Shown: positions 42,703-52,720, counted from the first letter of the stretch. The stretch is 64,000 bases of DNA from an uncultured Candidatus Saccharibacteria bacterium (GCA_938046115.1 CALIXX010000002.1:6520-70519), one strand, 5' to 3'. Program-made: numbers and translations. The notes: a model not told the origin generated them from the letters alone.

Positions 42703-43560
42703 ATGACAGATTACACCTCTACCCTCATCATTGGTGCCAACGGGCAATTGGCCAAAGCAATGCAGCAGCAATACCCTAGCGCTCGGGCGATTGGACACAA
42801 TGACCTCGATCTCTGCAGCGCAGCAGCTATTGCGAACTTCGACTGGTCCGGTATTAAGACAATTATTAACACTGCTGCTTATACCAATGTTGACGGCGCA
42901 GAAACATCGGAGGGCCGCGCAGCAGCCTGGCGCATCAATGCCCAAGCAGTGGGACAGCTTGCTCGTATCTGCTCCGAGCGAAATATTACCTTGGTTCATG
43001 TGTCGAGCGATTATGTTTTTGATGGTGAGACAGCACCACACACCGAAGATGAGCTATTTAGCCCCTTAAGTGTCTATGGTGCATCCAAAGCAGCAGGCGA
43101 CATTGCCGCGAGCACCACACCACGGCACTATATTGTCCGCACCAGCTGGGTGATCGGCGACGGCAAAAACTTCGTGACAACGATGCTTGGCTTGGCCGCA
43201 AAAAATATCGCACCAACAGTGGTAGCAGACCAAATCGGCCGCCTGAGCTTCACGCCAGAAATTGCACGGGCGATTGACCACCTGGTAGAGAGCAAGACAC
43301 CATATGGTACCTACAATGTGACAAATAGCGGCCCACTAGTAAGTTGGGCAGACATCACGCGGCAGATCTTTGCCTTGGCAGGGCGCGATGACTTACCAGT
43401 GACAGATACAACCACCGCCGAGTATTTCGCCAATAAGCCTGGCATCGCACCACGGCCGCTCAATAGTGACCTCAGCCTTGATAAACTCAATGCGACCGGC
43501 TTTGTCAGCCAAGACTGGCGCGAGGCACTACGTGAATATGTTGCTCTACATACTCATTAA
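42703..43560 (+). CDS. rmlD: dTDP-4-dehydrorhamnose reductase (copy 1)
   Basis: 285 residues: IIGANGQLAKAMQ (cofactor site), NTAAYTNVDGAET, VSSDYVFDG, SVYGASKAAGD (YxxxK), and RTSWVIGDG. Last step to dTDP-L-rhamnose. AAAGGAAG precedes the ATG; 17 nt after rmlC. A second copy of the same family is at 47930-48787. A small AGAGTT/AACTCT hairpin at 43641-43655 may end the operon. Confidence 0.95.
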   Translation: MTDYTSTLIIGANGQLAKAMQQQYPSARAIGHNDLDLCSAAAIANFDWSGIKTIINTAAYTNVDGAETSEGRAAAWRINAQAVGQLARICSERNITLVHVSSDYVFDGETAPHTEDELFSPLSVYGASKAAGDIAASTTPRHYIVRTSWVIGDGKNFVTTMLGLAAKNIAPTVVADQIGRLSFTPEIARAIDHLVESKTPYGTYNVTNSGPLVSWADITRQIFALAGRDDLPVTDTTTAEYFANKPGIAPRPLNSDLSLDKLNATGFVSQDWREALREYVALHTH

Positions 43561-43715
43561 AGTAGTCCCTGGCTGTTTGTCATAGCTTTAGGATATCATC
43601 TCACGACGTGAATAATTTTGTTTGACTTCGTGCATTATCTAGAGTTACTAACTCTTTCGTACACTGTTATATATTCCCATTATCTTCGGTATTATGGTAC
43701 TATTACTTTATCTGG

Positions 43716-43721
43716 TATGAT
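43716..43721 (+). promoter_or_regulatory. rmlA -10 element
   Basis: TGGTATGAT, an extended -10, lies 33 nt before the rmlA ATG; AAGGAG follows at 43741-43746. So rmlA is expressed with an SD-led message, separately from the rmlBCD operon. Confidence 0.55.
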
Positions 43722-43754
43722 AAGTATATAGTTAGAACATAAGGAGTTTTACGT

Positions 43755-44606
43755 ATGAAAGGTATTATTTTGGCAGGTGGTTCGGGTTCGCGCCTGTGGC
43801 CGATTACTAAAGCAATTAGCAAACAGCTGATGCCTATTTATGACAAGCCAATGATCTACTACCCTCTCACTACACTGATGCAGGCAGGGATTCGCGACAT
43901 TCTCATCATCACGACCCCAGCTGACCAAGCAGGCTTCCAGCGCTTGCTTGGTGATGGTGCGCAGTGGGGTATCAATCTGCAATATGCCATTCAGCCCAGC
44001 CCCGATGGCTTGGCGCAGGCATTTATCATTGGTGAGGAATTTATTGGTAACGACAAGGTGGCGCTCGTCTTGGGTGACAATATATTCTACGGCGCAGCGC
44101 TTGATGACTCACTGCGCGCCTGCACCGACCCAGATGGCGGTGTGGTTTTTGCTTACAAAGTATCTGACCCAGAGCGGTATGGCGTTGTAGCTTTTGATGA
44201 TAACAATCATGCGGTATCGATTGAAGAAAAGCCCGCCCAACCTAAGTCGAACTTCGCAGTAGTGGGACTCTATTTCTACGACAATGATGTGATAGAAATT
44301 GCGAAGAATGTCCAGCCAAGCGACCGTGGTGAGTTAGAAATTACCTCTGTGAATGCTGAGTATCTGCGTCGCGGCAAACTAAAGGTCCAGACACTAGACA
44401 ACGGCGATGTATGGCTTGATACTGGGACGATTAGCAGCCTGACCGATGCTGAGGACTTTGTGCGCGTTGTACAGAATCGCACCGGCCAAGTCGTTGGCAG
44501 CCCCGAAAAGACTGCGCACACCAATGGCTGGATCACTGACGAGCAGCTTACCGAACTTGCTGCACCGTTAAAAAAATCAGGCTACGGAAATTACCTCTCG
44601 GCGTAG
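43755..44606 (+). CDS. rmlA: Glucose-1-phosphate thymidylyltransferase
   Basis: 283 residues: [20 protein letters not shown] (nucleotide-binding), [44 protein letters not shown]. It makes dTDP-glucose, the first step to dTDP-L-rhamnose. It has a strong AAGGAG Shine-Dalgarno. A GT2 gene follows after 15 nt. Confidence 0.97.
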   Translation: MKGIILAGGSGSRLWPITKAISKQLMPIYDKPMIYYPLTTLMQAGIRDILIITTPADQAGFQRLLGDGAQWGINLQYAIQPSPDGLAQAFIIGEEFIGNDKVALVLGDNIFYGAALDDSLRACTDPDGGVVFAYKVSDPERYGVVAFDDNNHAVSIEEKPAQPKSNFAVVGLYFYDNDVIEIAKNVQPSDRGELEITSVNAEYLRRGKLKVQTLDNGDVWLDTGTISSLTDAEDFVRVVQNRTGQVVGSPEKTAHTNGWITDEQLTELAAPLKKSGYGNYLSA

Positions 44607-44621
44607 TATAATAATACCAAT

Positions 44622-45341
44622 ATGAAAACGAATACCAAGACAGTCTGTGTGATCGTCCCAGCCTACAACGAAGCGACGGTCATCAAGGACGTGATCAAAC
44701 AATCCAAGCGAGTCTTTGCCAAAGCCAAGGCAGCCGGCTATACGATCGACGTTGTGCTGGTAAATGATGGATCGAAGGACGACACACTCACTCAAGCTAA
44801 AAAAGGCGGCGCCATCACGATCGATCATATCCTTAACTCTGGTGCGGGCGGCGCAACCTTAACTGGTCTGTCGTATGCTCGACAGCATGGATATGACATT
44901 GCCGCCACGATGGATGCCGATGGCCAGCACGCGCCAGAGGATGTGTTGGCAGGTATCGCGCAGATCGATGAGCGCCAGGCTGATCTACTCATTGGTAGTC
45001 GCCTCATCGACAGCACGGGCATGTCCAAGACAAAAGTGCTCGGCAATAAAGGCTTGAGTCTTATCACCAAATTCTTATTTGGCATTAATGTGACAGATTC
45101 ACAGTCTGGCCTACGTATTTATTCGCGCCGCGCTATTGATGACCTTGATTGGAAGTCAACCGGTTACGAATTTTGCTCGGAGATGATCTGGCGTGCCAAG
45201 CAAGCGGGGATGACAATCGGTGAATATCCAATCAAGGCAATTTACACCGACTATTCCCGCGCCAAAGGTCAAAACAACTGGAATGCCATCAATATCGTCA
45301 AACGCTTATTCAAACAACGCTTAACGGAGCTCTTCGAATGA
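44622..45341 (+). CDS. Glycosyltransferase, GT2 family (DPM1-like)
   Basis: A 239-residue GT-A enzyme: CVIVPAYNEATVIKDVI, VLVNDGSKDDT, ATMDADGQHAPEDVL (DxD) and GSRLIDSTGMSK. Proteins of this type put a sugar on polyprenyl phosphate. The next gene, DUF2304, overlaps it by 4 nt; the pair is common in surface-glycan loci. TATAAT lies 9 nt before the ATG. Confidence 0.9.
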   Translation: MKTNTKTVCVIVPAYNEATVIKDVIKQSKRVFAKAKAAGYTIDVVLVNDGSKDDTLTQAKKGGAITIDHILNSGAGGATLTGLSYARQHGYDIAATMDADGQHAPEDVLAGIAQIDERQADLLIGSRLIDSTGMSKTKVLGNKGLSLITKFLFGINVTDSQSGLRIYSRRAIDDLDWKSTGYEFCSEMIWRAKQAGMTIGEYPIKAIYTDYSRAKGQNNWNAINIVKRLFKQRLTELFE

Positions 45342-45697
45342 GATACTTTGCCCTTGTCTTGCTCAATGTGCCAATTATTCTCTTGGCGCTCGTCAATATC
45401 ATCACCCAATATAAATTACGCAAGATCACTATCACTCGTCTGCGCCACCAGGTGGTGATGTGGCTGGTGGTGATGGCAGTGCTGCTAAGCTGCTTCCCGC
45501 TGTATAATATTTCGATTGGCCACCCACCGTTTGATTCGTCGGAGTTAAGTTTGTTTGATATTGTCCAGACGACAGCGATTGTGTTACTCTTCTACATCGT
45601 CAACACGCAGCGCCAGCGGATCGACCAAAACGAACGCCGCGTGCGCGACCTCCATCAAGAATTGTCAATTAAACTCTCGGCTCATGACAAAAAATAG
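45338..45697 (+). CDS. DUF2304 small membrane protein
   Basis: A 119-residue protein with three hydrophobic segments (YFALVLLNVPIILLALVNII, VVMWLVVMAVLLSCFPLY, TAIVLLFYIVNT) and a polar helical C-terminus (RIDQNERRVRDLHQELS), as in DUF2304. It partners DPM1-like GT2 enzymes, probably as a membrane anchor or helper. Starts at an ATGA overlap with the upstream gene. Confidence 0.82.
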   Translation: MRYFALVLLNVPIILLALVNIITQYKLRKITITRLRHQVVMWLVVMAVLLSCFPLYNISIGHPPFDSSELSLFDIVQTTAIVLLFYIVNTQRQRIDQNERRVRDLHQELSIKLSAHDKK

Positions 45698-46499
45698 ATC
45701 ACTCGATATCGTCATCCCCTACTGGGGCGAATTCACTCTCCTCAAAGAAGCAGTTGACTCTGTCTTGGCTCAGACGAGCGATGACTGGCACCTAACCATC
45801 CTCGACGACCACTACCCATCGACCGAAGCGCGCGATTATTACACAAAGCTCACCGACCCACGCATCACCTATATCCGACACAAGAAAAACCTCGGCATTA
45901 CCAATAACTTCAACTTTGCCGTCCAGTACGTAACAGCATCGCACTGTATGATTGTGGGGTGCGATGATCGGCTCTTGCCGGAGTGCGTAGCAGTAGCACT
46001 ACAGACAATTGGTGAGGCAGATTTTTATCAGCCAGGAGTGCAAGTGATTAATGATAAGGGGCAACTATATCTCCCATTGGTTGACCGTGTTAAGCGATTT
46101 TTGCAACCTTATACATCAGGGCTTTACTCGGGCGAAAAACTTGCAACGTCTCTGAGCCATGGCGACTGGCTCTACTTCCCATCGATTGTCTGGAAGACAG
46201 CGACGCTCAAGCGGTATTCCTTTGACGCGACGTATACTATACTAGAAGATCTTGTCTTGGTGTTTGATTTTATTCTTGACGGAGCGGTACTTGCTTTTGA
46301 TCAGACTGAGACATTCCAATACCGACGCTTTGCCCAGTCGCTCTCAAGCAAAGAAAAGTCAAAGGACGGCGTGCGCTTTGCAGAAGAAAATGCAGTATAT
46401 AATAGCTATGCTCAGCGCTTCGCATCGGTTGGCTGGCATAAAGCCGCTCGGGCGGCGCGACTCCATATTACGTCACGCATTCATCAGTTGTTGTCGTAG
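45684..46499 (+). CDS. Glycosyltransferase, GT2 family
   Basis: A 271-residue GT-A enzyme: LDIVIPYWGEFTLLKEAV, LTILDDHYPS, GITNNFNFAVQ and a GCDDRLLPE segment in the DxD place. The ATG at 45684 overlaps the DUF2304 gene by 14 nt; a longer reading in this frame inside that gene lacks any GT residues. Sugar and acceptor unknown. Terminator at 46522. Confidence 0.85.
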   Translation: MTKNRSLDIVIPYWGEFTLLKEAVDSVLAQTSDDWHLTILDDHYPSTEARDYYTKLTDPRITYIRHKKNLGITNNFNFAVQYVTASHCMIVGCDDRLLPECVAVALQTIGEADFYQPGVQVINDKGQLYLPLVDRVKRFLQPYTSGLYSGEKLATSLSHGDWLYFPSIVWKTATLKRYSFDATYTILEDLVLVFDFILDGAVLAFDQTETFQYRRFAQSLSSKEKSKDGVRFAEENAVYNSYAQRFASVGWHKAARAARLHITSRIHQLLS

Positions 46500-46521
46500 C
46501 TAATGCAATTTGACTATCCTC

Positions 46522-46549
46522 TAATCTCTATAAAATAGAGGTTATTTTG
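46522..46549 (+). terminator. Terminator of the rmlA-GT operon
   Basis: TAATCTCTAT pairs with ATAGAGGTTA (one T-G pair) around AAA, followed by TTTTG. It lies 22 nt after the stop of the GT2 gene. The following 290 bases hold no gene that I can support. Confidence 0.85.
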
Positions 46550-46837
46550 TGAGCAAATTAGTGTCTCTTTGCTCTTGTACCACTGTATGGTAGAGCTTGA
46601 GAATACATTCATTAGCAGCAATTCGCTTATTATTTTTCTCTATTAGCTCATTCCAGTTTCATTATAGATGAGATAATGGACGCGAAAACCGGTTTTCACT
46701 TTTATAAAACACTTTTTTATATTTTTATATCGAGAAATTTTAGAATAACACGCTGTTTTGAGTAATATACATGATAGTAAGAGCATAGAAAATTGACGCT
46801 ATTCCACATCAAGAAATACTACCCTTTGCAGCGCACG

Positions 46838-46871
46838 ACAAAACCAGCTCGATTTCCTCGAGCCGGTTTGT
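46838..46871. terminator. Terminator of the GT8 gene (usable on both strands)
   Basis: ACCAGCTCGA pairs with TCGAGCCGGT with one mismatch, extended by A/T pairs, around TTTCC. It is followed by TTTTATT on the plus strand and preceded by AAAA, giving GGTTTTG on the minus strand, just past the GT8 stop. Confidence 0.8.
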
Positions 46872-46884
46872 TTTATTATATACG

Positions 46885-47913
46885 CTACCTCACGTTTGCT
46901 TCAGTAGTCTCGGTTTTTTCTTTATCGACCTCGGCAAATTTGCGCTCCACTGCCATGATGTATAGCTGCATAAAGATTGGGCGAGGTAAGACATCATACA
47001 GATACCACACCAGTGTTTTCTTGGCATGCGGAAGCTCGGTGTTTTTCCACGGAGTGAGTGCAAAGTACTTTTGCCACAACAGCCGGTTCGGGTGCTTGTT
47101 GCCAACTTCCCACGGTTTGCCCTGAATGCCATAGAGCGAGTGAATAATCTTGGGACTATAGTAGTTGGTCATAATCTCGTCGTAGCTATAGAAATACGGC
47201 TGCTTAAGATTATTAATGCGCAGCAGATCTTGCGGCCGATAAGCATAAAACGCACTAGAGAAATTGTAGGCGATATCGAGCGTCTTAATCTGCCCTCGGA
47301 ACATAACATTACAGAGGTCTTGATCGGCAATGACATAGTCACTTTTCTTCGACAGGTGCTCAACGACTTGACTCGATACATCATCCTTGAGCCATTTTTT
47401 GTGATTGATAAGCATGATACCACAGTTATAGTAACCATCGGTGGGCTGGAGGCCAATCGTTGCTTTGTGCTGATTAGTGAGCGTATCGTAAGCCAGTGCC
47501 ATGATATTTTTCTCAAAATCAAGCTCCAGTAAACCATCAAGTGAGCTGGTAATGATCGTGTGTGGGTTGAGGTAGAGCACACGATCGGTCTTGATTTCAA
47601 GATCGGCCAGTGCTAGCATCTTGAGCCACGTCACATACACGCCATGCCACGGCTTGACGCCTAGCTTCTGTAATTTCTTGTGGTACGCGTTGGGATTGAT
47701 AAATGTTAAATAGGCGTTGGGGTATTTTTCAACCAACTTCTTGAGACGGTCCTTGCTTTGTTTGCTCAGCTTATACCCACAATAAAAAATATGAATCTCG
47801 TCGAGCGTCTTGTTATTCTCGAGCAGTGATGCGATCGAAATCGCACTGACCACTGCATAGTTATCGTCACTCTGATACAAGACATTTAAGATTTTCTTTT
47901 TGACTCTGGGCAT
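46885..47913 (-). CDS. GT8-family glycosyltransferase with altered DxD motif
   Basis: A 342-residue protein of the LgtC/glycogenin type: ILNVLYQSDDNYAVVSAISI at the start, YNCGIMLINHKKW, ADQDLCNVMFRG and IIHSLYGIQGKPW near the end, all family hallmarks. Where members have the metal-binding LYLDxD, this one reads LYLNPHTII, so both acidic residues are gone. It may be inactive, or use another metal site. SD AAAGGAG before ATG; the gene lies 16 nt after the second rmlD. Confidence 0.8.
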   Translation of the reverse strand: MPRVKKKILNVLYQSDDNYAVVSAISIASLLENNKTLDEIHIFYCGYKLSKQSKDRLKKLVEKYPNAYLTFINPNAYHKKLQKLGVKPWHGVYVTWLKMLALADLEIKTDRVLYLNPHTIITSSLDGLLELDFEKNIMALAYDTLTNQHKATIGLQPTDGYYNCGIMLINHKKWLKDDVSSQVVEHLSKKSDYVIADQDLCNVMFRGQIKTLDIAYNFSSAFYAYRPQDLLRINNLKQPYFYSYDEIMTNYYSPKIIHSLYGIQGKPWEVGNKHPNRLLWQKYFALTPWKNTELPHAKKTLVWYLYDVLPRPIFMQLYIMAVERKFAEVDKEKTETTEANVR

Positions 47914-47929
47914 GGCCTGCCTCTCTCCT

Positions 47930-48787
47930 TTATTCCACCGCTGCTATGTTTTTTACGTAGTTTTCCAGTAATGGCTGATAGCTCTCACTGATGAATCCGG
48001 TGTTGTGCAACTTCGACAAATTCATATCACTATACATTGGTCGAGGTGCAAACGGAATCTTGTCTTTACTATACTCTTGTGTTGACACTTTTACAACCCT
48101 ATCGCGATCGTGCCCCGCATATTCGAATACATCCTCGGCAAGCTCTGCCCATGACTTGATTGGTCCGGAGTTAGACACGTGATACAAACCATACTCTGCC
48201 TTGGTGTCTAGCAAGTGCTTGGTAGCACGCGCTATCTCCGACGCAAAGGTTGGCCGACCATATTGATCATCCACAACCTTGGGATTAATGCGCATGTCAG
48301 CCAGGCGCTTCATCGTCCGCGGGAAGTTATGCCCATCACCAATCACCCACGAAACACGTAGCACATAATGACGTGGCGCAAGGCTAACTAGTAGATCCCC
48401 TGCTGCCTTGACATCACCATAGACCGACAGTGGTGAGAGCGACTCATCCTCACCGTGGTTTTTGTTCGTCCCATCAAAGACATAGTCAGATGAGTAGTGC
48501 ACCAGTGTAATATCATGCTCCAGTGCTACCTTGACAAGGTTGCGCGGGCCAACAGCATTAACCTGCCACGCTTTGGTACGGCCATCACGCGTTTCGGATC
48601 CATCCGCATTGACGAACGCCGCTGCGTTGATAATGACATCCACACCCGACCAATCATACCCAAGCACCTGCTCTTCATCAGCAATGTCGAGCTGCTGGTG
48701 ACCTAGCGCTGTCGCCTTTGGATATACCTCCTGAAGCGCCCGCCCCACTTGGCCATTACAACCCAATATTACAATCCCCTTGCTCAT
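47930..48787 (-). CDS. dTDP-4-dehydrorhamnose reductase family protein (copy 2)
   Basis: 285 residues, clearly paralogous to rmlD at 42703: ILGCNGQVGRALQ, YSSDYVFDG, SVYGDVKAAGD, RVSWVIGDGHNFPRTM. Same length and active-site pattern, so it may be a second RmlD or act on another dTDP-keto sugar. AAGGAGG precedes the ATG and TATAAT lies about 24 nt upstream. It forms an operon with the GT8 gene. Confidence 0.9.
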   Translation of the reverse strand: MSKGIVILGCNGQVGRALQEVYPKATALGHQQLDIADEEQVLGYDWSGVDVIINAAAFVNADGSETRDGRTKAWQVNAVGPRNLVKVALEHDITLVHYSSDYVFDGTNKNHGEDESLSPLSVYGDVKAAGDLLVSLAPRHYVLRVSWVIGDGHNFPRTMKRLADMRINPKVVDDQYGRPTFASEIARATKHLLDTKAEYGLYHVSNSGPIKSWAELAEDVFEYAGHDRDRVVKVSTQEYSKDKIPFAPRPMYSDMNLSKLHNTGFISESYQPLLENYVKNIAAVE

Positions 48788-49153
48788 ATACCCTCCTTTG
48801 TTTCCGCTATTATAGCACAGTTAGCGTAAGCTTTTTGAAATATATGAAATCGTATGGTCGATGTGAGACAAAAATACACTAGAGAGTCGTTCTAACACTG
48901 TTAAAAAATCATATAAATTTCTCAACCACCCGAGTCACTGTAATCAATTTCACCTAGTAATGAGCCAAAGATCTGAATCTCAAAATCTCTTTTTTATTAC
49001 TAGCTAGAGTTCCACTTTTTTATCACGTCATCAGGTAGGGTGTAAGGTCGATGTTTCAGTTTGTCCAGGGCAAGAAGTCGGTGTCTCGTAGATCCAACCC
49101 TTTTAGTACTCCGTTGGAGGGAGTGTGGGGAGGTAGAAATTATCCCACTCCTA
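48788..49153. other. Intergenic stretch between rmlD copy 2 and the flippase
   Basis: About 365 bases. The part next to rmlD copy 2 holds its promoter. On the minus strand a frame running out of the flippase ends in a plausible-looking peptide (KHRPYTLPDDVIKKWNSS) at about 49000-49070, but there is no start signal. It may be a decayed 3' gene end; I do not call a gene. Confidence 0.4.
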
Positions 49154-50380
49154 CTACATAGCCATGGAGCGCAGCTGCCGGCGATAAACCACCGCGAGCA
49201 GCACCGCTTGGATAATGCCTGCCACCATAAAGCACAGCACACTGCCCAGCATCGCATAGTGTTGCACCACGCTATATGACACGACTGTGAGTACAATGTT
49301 ACTCAGCAAAAGTATATAAAACTGCCCCTTAAATTCGCGCAGCACAGTGAGGATATTGATATAAATCGACACCAGCGCATTGGCCACCGCCCCTACCACC
49401 ATGATGAGCAGCTCGGTGCGATAATCGGTGATGCGCGCATTGAAGACGAGCGTAAGAAGCGGCGCTCCAACCAGCCACGTTGCAATGAGCGTCAGCGCAC
49501 TAATCCCCAAGACAATAAGGATAATCTTGCTCACCAAAGCATGGAACTCGAGGCGCTTCTGCTGATGATAGAGCTCCGACAACTGCACGATATTAGGCTG
49601 GATAATGAAGGTAATGAATAGTGAGAGCAAGGTGATGGGCATGGCCATAATACCAAAATACGCGATCTCGTGCGTGTGGAATGTATCGAGAAAATAGCGC
49701 GGAATATTAAGCGAAAACATCGTCAAAAATGTGGTAAGGAACACTGGTGCGCAGCGCCGCATGATCATGCCAACATGACGCAGCTTAGGCACGAGATGAT
49801 CGATATGGGGCTGGATAGATTCGTACCGCTGTACCTGTTGCCAATCATACAACACAAGCATGAGAGTATTAACCGCCACAATTGCCACCACCCCCCACAG
49901 CACACTATGCACAAGCATATCAACGAGCAAAAATGCCACAAAGCCTCCTACCGCCTTGATCGTAAGCGAATAGCCAACGACGTAGAGTCTGTGGTGAATC
50001 TGCAGCACACCATAGAGTGCGTCGGCCACTGCCTCCAGCGCCTTGAAGAGTACGAGCGCGATGATGATACTCGACTTCACGACATCATAGTGATTTGCCG
50101 CGCAAAACAGCACCGCACCCACCATCATCACGATCGACGTCACGAGCTTAACGGCAAGGTAGCTGCTACTACGAAACTCTTTGCGCACATCCGACACCTG
50201 ATAGGTGCGCCCACCCCACAAGCCAATCGCCCAAAACACCACCGAGAGCGACAGCGCAAAGGAAAAAACCCCCGAGTCCGCAATGCCATTCAGCCGCGTA
50301 ATAAGCAGCAGGAGCGCCGGCGAGATGGCGCTTTGCAAAAAAGATCCGATGGAGTTCCAGATATAATTTTTAGATTGCAT
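49154..50380 (-). CDS. Wzx-like polysaccharide flippase
   Basis: A 408-residue membrane protein with about 12 hydrophobic segments, beginning NYIWNSIGSFLQSAISPALLLL as in the polysaccharide biosynthesis (MOP/RfbX) family. It flips undecaprenyl-linked sugar units outward. TATACT lies 10 nt before the ATG; the gene is divergent from the DUF2142 gene. Confidence 0.88.
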   Translation of the reverse strand: MQSKNYIWNSIGSFLQSAISPALLLLITRLNGIADSGVFSFALSLSVVFWAIGLWGGRTYQVSDVRKEFRSSSYLAVKLVTSIVMMVGAVLFCAANHYDVVKSSIIIALVLFKALEAVADALYGVLQIHHRLYVVGYSLTIKAVGGFVAFLLVDMLVHSVLWGVVAIVAVNTLMLVLYDWQQVQRYESIQPHIDHLVPKLRHVGMIMRRCAPVFLTTFLTMFSLNIPRYFLDTFHTHEIAYFGIMAMPITLLSLFITFIIQPNIVQLSELYHQQKRLEFHALVSKIILIVLGISALTLIATWLVGAPLLTLVFNARITDYRTELLIMVVGAVANALVSIYINILTVLREFKGQFYILLLSNIVLTVVSYSVVQHYAMLGSVLCFMVAGIIQAVLLAVVYRRQLRSMAM

Positions 50381-50472
50381 AATCTTATTTAGTATACCAC
50401 TGGTTGATTATTTCTCGCGATTTAGACCATAATTTGCTCTGTTGTGATTTGTGCTCTATAATCAGGCGTGTT

Positions 50473-51912
50473 ATGAAGAAATATTGGGCATTATTCGAAT
50501 CATTTATTGCACGGCCAGAGCGAGTCTTTCTTTCGCTGTGTTTGCTATTTGGCGTGTTGTCGGCGTTTTTCGTGCCGCAGCTGTCGGTGAGTGATGAAAA
50601 TATGCACTACTTGCGGGCGTATGCGCTGGCAGATGGGCGCTTAGAATCCAAGCGCTGTACCTACCCAGCGGACGTTAATGGCCGGGCATCGTCAGTGTAT
50701 CATGGCAACATCAGCGCTGATTATTCGCGCCCCATCAACCGCTCAGATCTCAAGACAACAAGCAAATGCAACAGTGCTGTGGGCTACGCACCCATTATGC
50801 ATGCGCCGCAAACGCTTGGTATTTTTATTGCTAATCTCTTCAATGGGTCGACAGGCCTAACGATTCTCTTTGGGCGGATTGCAAACTTGCTGTTCTACGC
50901 GCTGAGTGTATTTTTCATTATCAAGTGGGTGCGCATTGGTAAGTGGGTCTTTGCAGTAGTGGGGCTGCTACCACTGATGGTTCATCTCGCTGCTTCGCTC
51001 TCGAGTGATGTCATGACGAATGTGGCGATATTCCTCATTACCGCCCTGACTCTCAATCTCTACACCCAAGAAACACCCATCCGCCGCAAGCAAGTTGCTG
51101 GCCTCTTAGCTATAGCGGCACTGCTAGCACTGACCAAGGCGGTTAATGGTTTGCTGCTCTTTCCACTGCTGTTTTTGCCAAAGCGACTCTTCATCCCAAA
51201 CACCAAGCTACCCAAGCTACCATCACTTTTCAAGAAGCTCCCCTTCAACCTGCACAAGTGGGCGCTGATCGCGGGCGCTGGCATCGTGTCGCTGGCGGCA
51301 CTGCTCATCTGGCAAAAGATCTATGATGGTGCGCTCCTTTCATCTGGTGCAGCCGATAATCCACTGCATCATAATCCACTCGGGTTTATCCGTATCCTCT
51401 TTAATACCTACATCAATCCAAACATTGGCTACACCGACATCGTGGTACGTGGTAGTGTGGGCGACTTCTCAAGCTTCAAATATCACCTGCCGCTCTTTGT
51501 TTTGATCCCACTCTTTCTACTGGTCTTTCTTGCACTCATCAAGCGCGATAAGGCTGAGGAGCAAGCGCTCGCACCAGCTGCTGGTCGATTAGCCGCGGCC
51601 AACCTCACCACTATTGCCGTCTTTATCGCGGCGGTTTCATACGCGATGTACACCGCCTGGGCGCTACTACCAATTCGCTTTGGTGCTGGTGCATACTACG
51701 CCGATGGAGTGCAGGGGCGTTACTTTACGGCACTACTCGTGCTCCTCATCCCCTGTGGGGTGTGGCTACGCAAGTATATTTGGTTCCATACTGCCTCGGC
51801 TAAGGTGTTTCACGCCCTTATATTCTTCGGCTGCGGGGCAATTTTGCTGTACTATACCTTTGGCACCTACTGGGCTTACCACGCGCCGATACCGGTACCA
51901 CCGGTGGCATAA
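50473..51912 (+). CDS. DUF2142 membrane protein (predicted glycosyltransferase)
   Basis: A 479-residue protein with about 11 hydrophobic segments and the DUF2142 pattern PQLSVSDENMHYLRAYALA after the first segment, HGNISADY and VQGRYFTALLVLLIPC. Relatives look like GT-C sugar transferases using lipid-linked donors on the outer face. The ATG at 50473 is used; TATAAT lies 10 nt upstream, so the longer reading from 50404 is not supported. Confidence 0.82.
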   Translation: MKKYWALFESFIARPERVFLSLCLLFGVLSAFFVPQLSVSDENMHYLRAYALADGRLESKRCTYPADVNGRASSVYHGNISADYSRPINRSDLKTTSKCNSAVGYAPIMHAPQTLGIFIANLFNGSTGLTILFGRIANLLFYALSVFFIIKWVRIGKWVFAVVGLLPLMVHLAASLSSDVMTNVAIFLITALTLNLYTQETPIRRKQVAGLLAIAALLALTKAVNGLLLFPLLFLPKRLFIPNTKLPKLPSLFKKLPFNLHKWALIAGAGIVSLAALLIWQKIYDGALLSSGAADNPLHHNPLGFIRILFNTYINPNIGYTDIVVRGSVGDFSSFKYHLPLFVLIPLFLLVFLALIKRDKAEEQALAPAAGRLAAANLTTIAVFIAAVSYAMYTAWALLPIRFGAGAYYADGVQGRYFTALLVLLIPCGVWLRKYIWFHTASAKVFHALIFFGCGAILLYYTFGTYWAYHAPIPVPPVA

Positions 51913-52042
51913 GAGAAAATTTCGGTGCTAGCATTAGGGGGTTGATGTTTATAGAGAAGCAGTACTCTTTGTGGTGTCTTGAATGAGAGGGTGATACAAA
52001 CAGAGCGATACGAGAATTGGTAAGGTTCTGATATGCCATTGA

Positions 52043-52083
52043 GAAGATAGGATTATATAAGGATTTTTTGATATTCTATCTTC
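52043..52083. repeat. Inverted repeat upstream of a secreted-protein operon
   Basis: GAAGATAGGAT pairs with ATTCTATCTTC (one G-T pair) over a 19-nt loop that contains TTTTTT. It lies 60 nt before the ATG of the next gene, so it could be the DUF2142 terminator or an operator. The bases 51913-52040 hold nothing recognisable. Confidence 0.5.
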
Positions 52084-52144
52084 CACCTTCCCCTTTCATG
52101 ACGCTTATGCTATAGTGACATGGAACACTAATAGCACAAGCATT

Positions 52145-52720
52145 ATGAAATTATTACGTACTCTATCCAAAAAACGTCTCACGCTCATCATTAGTATTGG
52201 CATTGCGCTCATCACCGCCGGCAGCTATGGTGCCTATATCGCAACGCGCCCCGCCTCGCTACCACCCCTGTCAGACGAGCCAACGCCAGCCCAAAAACAA
52301 ACACAGCACAAGACCGATGCCGCCACGAAAGAATCATTTTTAGACAGCAACACAAACCACGACACGAACACTACCAAAGACACCTCACAGCAGCGCACCA
52401 CCCAGGCTCAGCCCGCGCCAGTCCCAACCTCAGCGAAGCATATTGAGCTCTCTGCTGAGCAGTCAGGCGAAACGGTTGTTGTGACTACTAAGCTAAGAGA
52501 ACAAGGCTTTTCCTCTGGTCAGTGCGTGCTGACGATCACTAGTAGCGAGCAGCGCTCCGAGCAGCACGCTGCCATCATCTACCAACCAGAATATTCCACC
52601 TGTGCTGGTTTCTCTGTGCCCGCCCGATCATTGCCCAAAGGTACGTGGCATATCTCTCTCGCTGTCACGCCGCTTGGTGGCAAGACACTCACGAAGACAC
52701 TTGATACGGAGATTCGCTAG
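52145..52720 (+). CDS. Small membrane-anchored surface protein, unknown function
   Basis: A 191-residue protein: basic start, one membrane helix at about 12-33 (LTLIISIGIALITAGSYGAYIA), a Thr/Gln/Lys/Asp-rich linker of about 60 residues, then a beta-rich domain of about 80 residues with two Cys (GQCVLTIT, YSTCAGFSV). No family recognised. The ATG at 52145 is preferred over a GTG at 52115 that overlaps the -10 TATAGT. The ChW gene begins directly after its stop. Confidence 0.6.
   Translation: MKLLRTLSKKRLTLIISIGIALITAGSYGAYIATRPASLPPLSDEPTPAQKQTQHKTDAATKESFLDSNTNHDTNTTKDTSQQRTTQAQPAPVPTSAKHIELSAEQSGETVVVTTKLREQGFSSGQCVLTITSSEQRSEQHAAIIYQPEYSTCAGFSVPARSLPKGTWHISLAVTPLGGKTLTKTLDTEIR

Noticed and set aside
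49000..49296. 98-codon minus-strand frame overlapping the flippase 3' end
   Set aside because: Most of it lies inside the flippase gene in another frame and there is no start signal; only its last 20 residues look protein-like.
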